From Candidatus Iainarchaeum sp. (GTDB lineage Archaea; Iainarchaeota; Iainarchaeia; Iainarchaeales; DTGL01): 19,027 bases of DNA. Numbering within the stretch: position 1 is the first letter of the stretch; every line of letters starts with the position of its first letter. Positions 14,493-19,027 of the stretch are shown here, piece after piece. The position numbers were made by a program, and so were the translations under genes. Location of the stretch: positions 1 to 19,027 of the forward strand of contig JAFCFP010000019.1 of NCBI GenBank assembly GCA_017608575.1, in the 5' to 3' direction. The notes under the pieces are model-generated. The model was not told where the DNA came from, made no database searches, and saw only the letters and a program-made list of their open reading frames with translations.

Positions 14493-16070
14493 TCACTTTA
14501 ATTCCTTTGGTTTTTCAACCTTGTTTTTTTCAATAAATTCAACCAGCCACTTCGGCGGACAGCAAGCATTGCCTTTGTGAATGTAAGAATAGTTTCCCTC
14601 AAAACAACCAGTGCAAATCCTTCCCTTCAAATGCTTGGCGAATACTTTTTTGACTCCACTGACACTCACATACCTGACTGCATTGAATTTAACCAATCCA
14701 AAGCGCTTGTGTCTAAAGCCCTTTTCAGAGAGCTTTTTTTCAAGTTTTTCTTGGTTTTTCACAATGTCTCTAACTTTCAAGAGCTTTGGAGCAATCAATT
14801 CGCTGTCATCCAAGTCGATCCCTGCCTTACAGCCCCCAATCATTGGAGGCCACGCAAGGAAAAGGGAAACACTTTTTGCTTCGGATTTTTTGAATTTTTT
14901 TGAAAGCCATGCTGCAACGCTTCCCCGCACAATGCTGTCATCAATCAATACAACTTTTTCTCCTTTAACCTCAGGGAAAAGAATTTTGAATTTTCTTTTC
15001 AGTTTTTCATCCAAAGACATTGACTTGTAACCCAAAAAAGAGCGCTCGCCGCGCTTTCTGGATTCTTCCCTGCGAGTAATCACCTGCCTGAATTTAACGC
15101 CACTCTGAATATCCAGTGCTTTTTCAAAATAGCCCTGTGTTGCATTTATTCCAGAATTAGGAATCCACGAAATAACAGAGCCGGCTTCAGGGGGATGCTC
15201 CCTTGCAAGCTCTCTTCCAAAATCTCTCCTAATATTGTCAACAGTCAATCCATTGACCTTTGAATCATAGTTTTGAAAATAAGCAATTTCGTAAGGGCAT
15301 AAAGCACGAAGGCTTGTGCCTTTAAGTTTTTTTCCCACATTGGTTTTTTTCCATTTTTCTTTCTTCAAATCAAGCACTCCAATTGAACCAGCTGGAACCT
15401 CCAATGCTTTTGCCTCACCTAACCCGCGAGCATGGCTTGTTTCTGAGAAAAAAATCCTTGAACCATTAAATTCAGTGAAATGCAGTGGCCTGAGCCCTTC
15501 ACGCAGGTAAAAAAAGTGTCCTTTTTTTCCCTCAATTAAAGCTCCCAGAATCGTAAAACCGCCAAAAGGAAACGCTTGCTTGTAAAATTCCAGCAATGCA
15601 TTATTCAAATGCCTTCCTTCAATGAATTCCATTAAAATCTTTGCCGCACAGGCAACCGAGTCATTGGTTGAACCATGCAAATCAATTCCCTTGCTCAACG
15701 CTGTTTCGCGCCATCGCTCAGTAAAAGAAACCTCTCCATTCATTACAATTGCAATGCTCGTGTTTCCCTTAGAAGCAATCACTGGATGGTTGTTGTCAAG
15801 GTTAATTTTTCCCTTGGTTGCATAACGCGCATGCCCCAAAACAAGTTCGGCTTTTCTCGCAGTTGGAGAATTCATCAAATTGTCAAACACATGCCTTGGA
15901 ATATCCCTTGCTGTTCCAGCCCATTTTTCAACAATGAATTTCCCATTCTTTAAAAAAAGAAGGCCACTGCCATCATCTCCACGGTTTTTTTCACTTTCAA
16001 GGACCTGGAGGATCTTTTCAAGCACAAAGCCTTTTTTGCCCGGCAAAACCGCAAGAACTCCACAACCCAT
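14493..16070 (-). CDS. purF: Amidophosphoribosyltransferase (first committed purine enzyme)
   Basis: PurF makes phosphoribosylamine from PRPP and glutamine. The N-terminal glutaminase has the nucleophile Cys at position 3 (MGCGV), GHARYATKG (79-87) and NGE (111-113). The PRPP loop is VVLIDDSIVRGS (373-384). Four cysteines fall where the [4Fe-4S] ligands of B. subtilis-type PurF lie: C258 (CPYEIAYF), C414 (PPMIGGC) and C486/C489 (CTGCFEGNY). Since the catalytic Cys must become the first residue, Met and Gly both have to be removed. Many motifs are diverged, for example RGDDGSG for RGQESAG. At 525 residues it is slightly long, with a lysine-rich tail. The ATG shares bases with the purD stop (TAATG) and has GGAGG seven to eight bases upstream. 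Confidence 0.95.
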   Translation of the reverse strand: MGCGVLAVLPGKKGFVLEKILQVLESEKNRGDDGSGLLFLKNGKFIVEKWAGTARDIPRHVFDNLMNSPTARKAELVLGHARYATKGKINLDNNHPVIASKGNTSIAIVMNGEVSFTERWRETALSKGIDLHGSTNDSVACAAKILMEFIEGRHLNNALLEFYKQAFPFGGFTILGALIEGKKGHFFYLREGLRPLHFTEFNGSRIFFSETSHARGLGEAKALEVPAGSIGVLDLKKEKWKKTNVGKKLKGTSLRALCPYEIAYFQNYDSKVNGLTVDNIRRDFGRELAREHPPEAGSVISWIPNSGINATQGYFEKALDIQSGVKFRQVITRREESRKRGERSFLGYKSMSLDEKLKRKFKILFPEVKGEKVVLIDDSIVRGSVAAWLSKKFKKSEAKSVSLFLAWPPMIGGCKAGIDLDDSELIAPKLLKVRDIVKNQEKLEKKLSEKGFRHKRFGLVKFNAVRYVSVSGVKKVFAKHLKGRICTGCFEGNYSYIHKGNACCPPKWLVEFIEKNKVEKPKELK

Positions 16071-17350
16071 TATTCTGCCTCCAAAGCATTCAATCCAATA
16101 TCAGAACGGAAATGCATTCCATTGAATGAAATTCTTTCAATTGCCATATAAGCCTTTTGCCTTGCCCCTTCAAGCGTTTTTGCCACAGCATTCACTCCCA
16201 AAATCCTGCCACCATTGGTGAAAAATTTTCCATTTTCAAAAGAAGTGCCTGCATGAAAAACAGTAACATTTGGCATTGAATTGGCTTCTTGAATGCCAGT
16301 GATTTCAAAATGTTCTTTTCCATAATTTAAAGGATAGCCTTTCACTGAAAGCACAACACATAAAGCGTTTTGTTTTGCCCATTTGATTTCGCTTGCATTC
16401 AATTCGCCTACAGCACAGTTATTGAGCACTTCAAACAAGTCAGATTCCAAAAGTGAAAGCACTGGCTGTGTCTCTGGATCACCAAACCTGACATTGTATT
16501 CAAGCACAAAGGGTTCTTTTTGCTCTGAAAACATTAAACCAAAATAGAGAACACCTCGCGCTTTAATTCCTTCTCTTTTAAAGCCTTTCAGTGTCGGCTT
16601 AAGGATTTTTTTGTTGAATTTTTCTCTTGCACTTTGGTCAAAAACAGGCGTTGGAGCAAAAGCACCCATTCCACCAGTGTTCGGTCCAATGCCATTGTCA
16701 AGCAAGCGCTTGTGGTCCTGTGAAGAAGGCATTAATTCAAAATGCTTTCCGTCAGTGAAAGCCATTACAGTGCACTCCCTGCCAGAAAGCCATTCTTCCA
16801 CTAAAACGCGCTCCCCGCAACCACAGACCTTTTTAACCAGCAATTCATTCAATGCCTTTTCTGCTTCTTTAATGTTTGACGCTGGCATTGCTCCTTTGCC
16901 ACCACATAGCTCATCAGCTTTAATGAAGAATTTTTTGCCCTCGGATTGCATGAATTCAAGCGCTTCCTTTTTGGATTCAAACACTTTGAATGCGGGTTGC
17001 TGAACGCCATGCTTTTTCATAAACTCACGTGCAAAAACCTTGCTTGATTCTAACCTTGCAGCATTAGAATTAAAGCCAAAAACAGGAATAGCCAATTCAG
17101 TCAATTTGTCAGCAAGGCCTTCAGCCAATGGTTTTTCGGGGCCAATTACAGCCAAGTCAATTTCTTTTTCAACAGCAAATTTTAGTATTTCTTCATGTGT
17201 TTTAAGCGAAACGTTTTTGCATTTTTTTTCAATTGCTGTGCCACCGTTTCCTGTAATGCAAAAAATGCGTTCAACTTTGCTGGAAAGAGCAAGTTTTTTT
17301 GCCAAGGCATGCTCTCTGCCCCCGCTTCCTATGAGTAGAATTGAAGCCAT
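16070..17350 (-). CDS. purD: Phosphoribosylamine-glycine ligase (GAR synthetase)
   Basis: PurD joins glycine to phosphoribosylamine with ATP, forming GAR. The protein opens with ILLIGSGGREHAL (4-16), carries IGPEKPLAEGLAD, an ATP-grasp lid region with IKADELCGGKG (the family usually has KADGLAAGKG), GPNTGGMGAFAPTP and EYNVRFGDPETQ, and ends with FRSDIGLNALE. The 426 residues match the family. ATG 17350 begins MASILLIGSGG, as expected for the family, and has GGGGG a few bases upstream; a TTG four codons earlier (17362) is less likely. It is the first gene of the purD-purF-purSL-purQ-purM run. Confidence 0.98.
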   Translation of the reverse strand: MASILLIGSGGREHALAKKLALSSKVERIFCITGNGGTAIEKKCKNVSLKTHEEILKFAVEKEIDLAVIGPEKPLAEGLADKLTELAIPVFGFNSNAARLESSKVFAREFMKKHGVQQPAFKVFESKKEALEFMQSEGKKFFIKADELCGGKGAMPASNIKEAEKALNELLVKKVCGCGERVLVEEWLSGRECTVMAFTDGKHFELMPSSQDHKRLLDNGIGPNTGGMGAFAPTPVFDQSAREKFNKKILKPTLKGFKREGIKARGVLYFGLMFSEQKEPFVLEYNVRFGDPETQPVLSLLESDLFEVLNNCAVGELNASEIKWAKQNALCVVLSVKGYPLNYGKEHFEITGIQEANSMPNVTVFHAGTSFENGKFFTNGGRILGVNAVAKTLEGARQKAYMAIERISFNGMHFRSDIGLNALEAE

Positions 17351-17513
17351 TGTTGCCCCCAAGGAGTGAATCGAAAAAAGAGTAAATAGGGAAAAAGAAT
17401 AAAAAAGAATTGCAGAAGGGCAAAAAAAATAGCAATTACACGGATTAATATGAATTAGTTACCTTTTTTAATGTTTTGACTGCTTATTTTCTTAATAAAG
17501 GGGGTATTTACTT
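17351..17513. other. Divergent promoter region between purD and the coiled-coil gene
   Basis: This is the longest gap in the window. It is AT-rich with no convincing gene. A weak TATA-like CTTTTTTATTC (minus strand, 17396-17406) could serve purD. CTTTTTTAATG (17463-17473) or TTAATATG (about 17445-17452) could serve the + strand gene. AAGGGGGT (17498-17505) is a good SD site for the ATG at 17514. I saw no repeats like those near purN. Confidence 0.4.
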
Positions 17514-18410
17514 ATGGCTGTAAAAAATGCAAAAAAAGCGAAGAAAAAAGAGGTTAAAAAAACCTGGCGTTCGGAAACAGAGGAAAAAATTGCAAACAAC
17601 AGGCAAAGGGTTTTTGATTTAAGCAAAAGAATTGAAAACGAATTGAAGGAATTGAAAAAATACTCACGCATTGCCTCAAAAAACGAAACCGCTTTGAAGA
17701 ATCTTCTCAAAGAATTCAATTCATTGAAAAAAAGAGAACGCGTTGACAAAAGAATTGTTAACAAAAACGCCAGAACACTGAAAACAATAAAGGATGACTT
17801 GAATGTTCTCAAAAGAATTGAATTGAAAGACTTCAACAAAGTGAAAGAACAAGTCAACAGGCACTCTGATTATTTGGCAAAAGAATCCAAGAGGTTTGAT
17901 GAATTGGTTGAAAAAATGCAGGCATTATACAATCAATTGCAAAAATCCGCTTCAAACCCAAAAACAGGAGTGTCAAAAAAAATAGCAGACGAAGAAGTGG
18001 CATTCAACATTCTCACATTGTACTTTGAAGAAATTGCCAGAACTGGATTCAAAAAAACATTGAACTTGAGCGAAATAGTGAATGCTTACATGTACACCCT
18101 TGGAAGAATTCAAGGCACTGAAAACCTAGCAGAAAAAAGCACCAAGTTAAGCGAAGACTATGAAAACCTAATGAAAGACATTGACAGACTCAAGCAATCA
18201 ATTGATTCAAAGGCAATTGAAAAACTGCCGGAAGCAAAAACAAAAGGATTCAGTTACATCAACAAAAAAGGCCAAACCTATTACTTGCACCAGCGAGGAA
18301 AACTTTACTATTTCTCAAAAGACCCATTCAGGGCAGTGGAACTACCAGCTGGAAGAATAGTGAAAGAAAACCCATTAACAGGCTTGCCAATACTGAAAAA
18401 GAAAAGGTAA
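17514..18410 (+). CDS. Coiled-coil protein of unknown function with a conserved-looking C-terminal domain
   Basis: The protein has 298 residues. Residues 1-20 are very lysine-rich. About 20-145 is a long, highly charged helix with heptad-like leucine and isoleucine spacing, a likely coiled coil. About 155-235 is a second, more compact helical region. Residues 245-297 form a separate compact domain: KKGQTYYLHQRGKLYYFSKD, then LPAG and ENPLTGLPILKKK. As I recall, similar YYLH...YYFSK...LPxG...TGLPxLKK segments occur in small proteins of uncharacterised archaea, but I cannot name a function. There is no signal peptide or membrane helix. ATG 17514 has a strong SD site (AAGGGGG). It stands between purD (divergent) and carbamate kinase, separated from the latter by a terminator. 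Confidence 0.8.
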   Translation: MAVKNAKKAKKKEVKKTWRSETEEKIANNRQRVFDLSKRIENELKELKKYSRIASKNETALKNLLKEFNSLKKRERVDKRIVNKNARTLKTIKDDLNVLKRIELKDFNKVKEQVNRHSDYLAKESKRFDELVEKMQALYNQLQKSASNPKTGVSKKIADEEVAFNILTLYFEEIARTGFKKTLNLSEIVNAYMYTLGRIQGTENLAEKSTKLSEDYENLMKDIDRLKQSIDSKAIEKLPEAKTKGFSYINKKGQTYYLHQRGKLYYFSKDPFRAVELPAGRIVKENPLTGLPILKKKR

Positions 18411-18437
18411 AACCTTTTCTTTTTTTTATTTTTTTAA
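18401..18437 (+). terminator. Hairpin plus poly-T terminator after the coiled-coil gene
   Basis: GAAAAGGT (18401-18408) and ACCTTTTC (18412-18419) form a perfect 8-base stem with a 3-base loop, followed by about 17 nearly unbroken T. The left arm includes the last sense codons and the first base of the TAA stop. Archaea can terminate on the T run alone, so the hairpin may be secondary. Confidence 0.65.
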
Positions 18438-18446
18438 GCACAATGT

Positions 18447-18470
18447 CTTTTTAAAAAACCAATAAAAGCC
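18447..18470 (+). promoter_or_regulatory. Candidate promoter of the carbamate kinase gene
   Basis: CTTTTTAAAAAACC and AATAAAAG lie about 20-45 bases before ATG 18491, and either could act as a TATA box. No purine-rich SD site precedes the ATG (the sequence is CTTTCTTTAAAC), so the transcript may be leaderless. Confidence 0.35.
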
Positions 18471-18490
18471 TTTTCCCGCTTTCTTTAAAC

Positions 18491-19027
18491 ATGGCGAAGA
18501 CAATCGTTGTTGCTTTGGGTGGCAATGCACTTATAAAAAAAGACCAAAAAGGCACTGTTTATGAACAATTTGCTAATTCAAGGGAAGCTTTGAGTGAAGT
18601 CGTTGAATTAATAAATGAAGGCCATAATGTTGTATTAACACATGGTAATGGTCCACAAGTTGGAAACATTATTATTAGGACTGAAGCTGCACTTGGAAAA
18701 GCCTATGATATTCCATTAGGGGTTGCTGTGGCTGAATCAGAGGGAGAAATTGGTTATATGCTGCAACAAACACTGCAAAACAAATTGCGCCAAGCTGGAA
18801 TTAAAAAAAACGCTGTAACCGTTTTAACCCAAGTAGTATGCGATAAAAATGATCCACAATTAAAAAATCCAACAAAACCCATTGGACCGTTTTATTCAAA
18901 AAAAGAAATCTCCAAACTTAAAAAACGTGGAATTAAAATAATTGAGGACTCAGGTCGTGGTTACAGGCGTGTGGTGCCAAGCCCTATACCGCGAGATGTA
19001 GTGGAAAAAGAAATTGTTAAATTGTTG
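18491..19027 (+). CDS. arcC: Carbamate kinase, N-terminal part (cut by the window end)
   Basis: Carbamate kinase interconverts carbamoyl phosphate plus ADP with carbamate plus ATP. It usually yields ATP at the end of arginine deiminase or similar fermentative pathways. The 179 visible codons give IVVALGGNALIKK near the start, VVLTHGNGPQVGN in the middle, then PTKPIGPFY and GRGYRRVVPSPIP, all hallmark blocks of the amino-acid-kinase fold family member ArcC. The frame runs open to the last base, so roughly the last 40% of a normal 310-residue protein lies outside. It follows the coiled-coil gene after a terminator and appears to have its own promoter without an SD site. Arginine deiminase or ornithine carbamoyltransferase genes, if present, are not in view. 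Confidence 0.96.
   Translation, partial: MAKTIVVALGGNALIKKDQKGTVYEQFANSREALSEVVELINEGHNVVLTHGNGPQVGNIIIRTEAALGKAYDIPLGVAVAESEGEIGYMLQQTLQNKLRQAGIKKNAVTVLTQVVCDKNDPQLKNPTKPIGPFYSKKEISKLKKRGIKIIEDSGRGYRRVVPSPIPRDVVEKEIVKLL

Noticed and set aside
13898..14536. Open frame on the + strand across the purSL start
   Set aside because: It is antisense to the conserved purSL N-terminus and the purF end and has shadow-like composition.
17363..17513. Small RNA or tRNA in the largest gap
   Set aside because: No cloverleaf, no tRNA-like conserved blocks and no strong stems were seen; the stretch is plain AT-rich promoter-like DNA.

Overview
The window looks like part of an AT-rich archaeal chromosome. 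The archaeal signs are TATA-like boxes about 40-50 bases before several starts, Shine-Dalgarno (SD) sites of the GGTGA type, and a PurC of the kind I associate with haloarchaea. Proteins are lysine-rich, genes are packed tightly, and several enzymes are of bacterial or eukaryotic type. A DPANN-like archaeon (Diapherotrites, Micrarchaeota or Woesearchaeota relatives) is my best guess, but this is inference from style and not from a marker gene.

Left edge (1-3252): the last codons of an unknown + strand gene run by ATGA overlap into a sugar-kinase (ROK)/Nudix fusion. A convergent NAD-dependent sugar epimerase follows, then a divergently transcribed PHP-domain phosphoesterase.

Centre (3253-17350): a purine biosynthesis island. 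Two minus-strand runs are read right to left. The first is purD-purF-purSL-purQ-purM (17350 to 9640). The second is HAD phosphatase-purC-purE-folD-purH-small zinc protein (8712 to 3253). Between them lies purN on the + strand, divergent from the HAD gene and convergent with purM. The island encodes every step from PRPP to IMP except adenylosuccinate lyase (PurB). FolD can regenerate the 10-formyl-tetrahydrofolate that PurN and PurH use. PurE is of the animal-like class II type that needs no PurK, and no purK is present. Genes are joined by TAATG overlaps or by stop codons that form part of the next gene's GGTGA SD site, which suggests translational coupling.

Right edge (17514-19027): a coiled-coil protein of unknown function with a distinctive C-terminal domain and a hairpin/poly-T terminator, then the start of a carbamate kinase gene cut by the window end.

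No stretch over 300 bases lacks a gene; the largest gap is about 160 bases (17351-17513). I saw no tRNA, rRNA, CRISPR array, insertion sequence or prophage. The most curious non-coding element is a contiguous pair of 25/24-base direct repeats between the HAD gene and purN.
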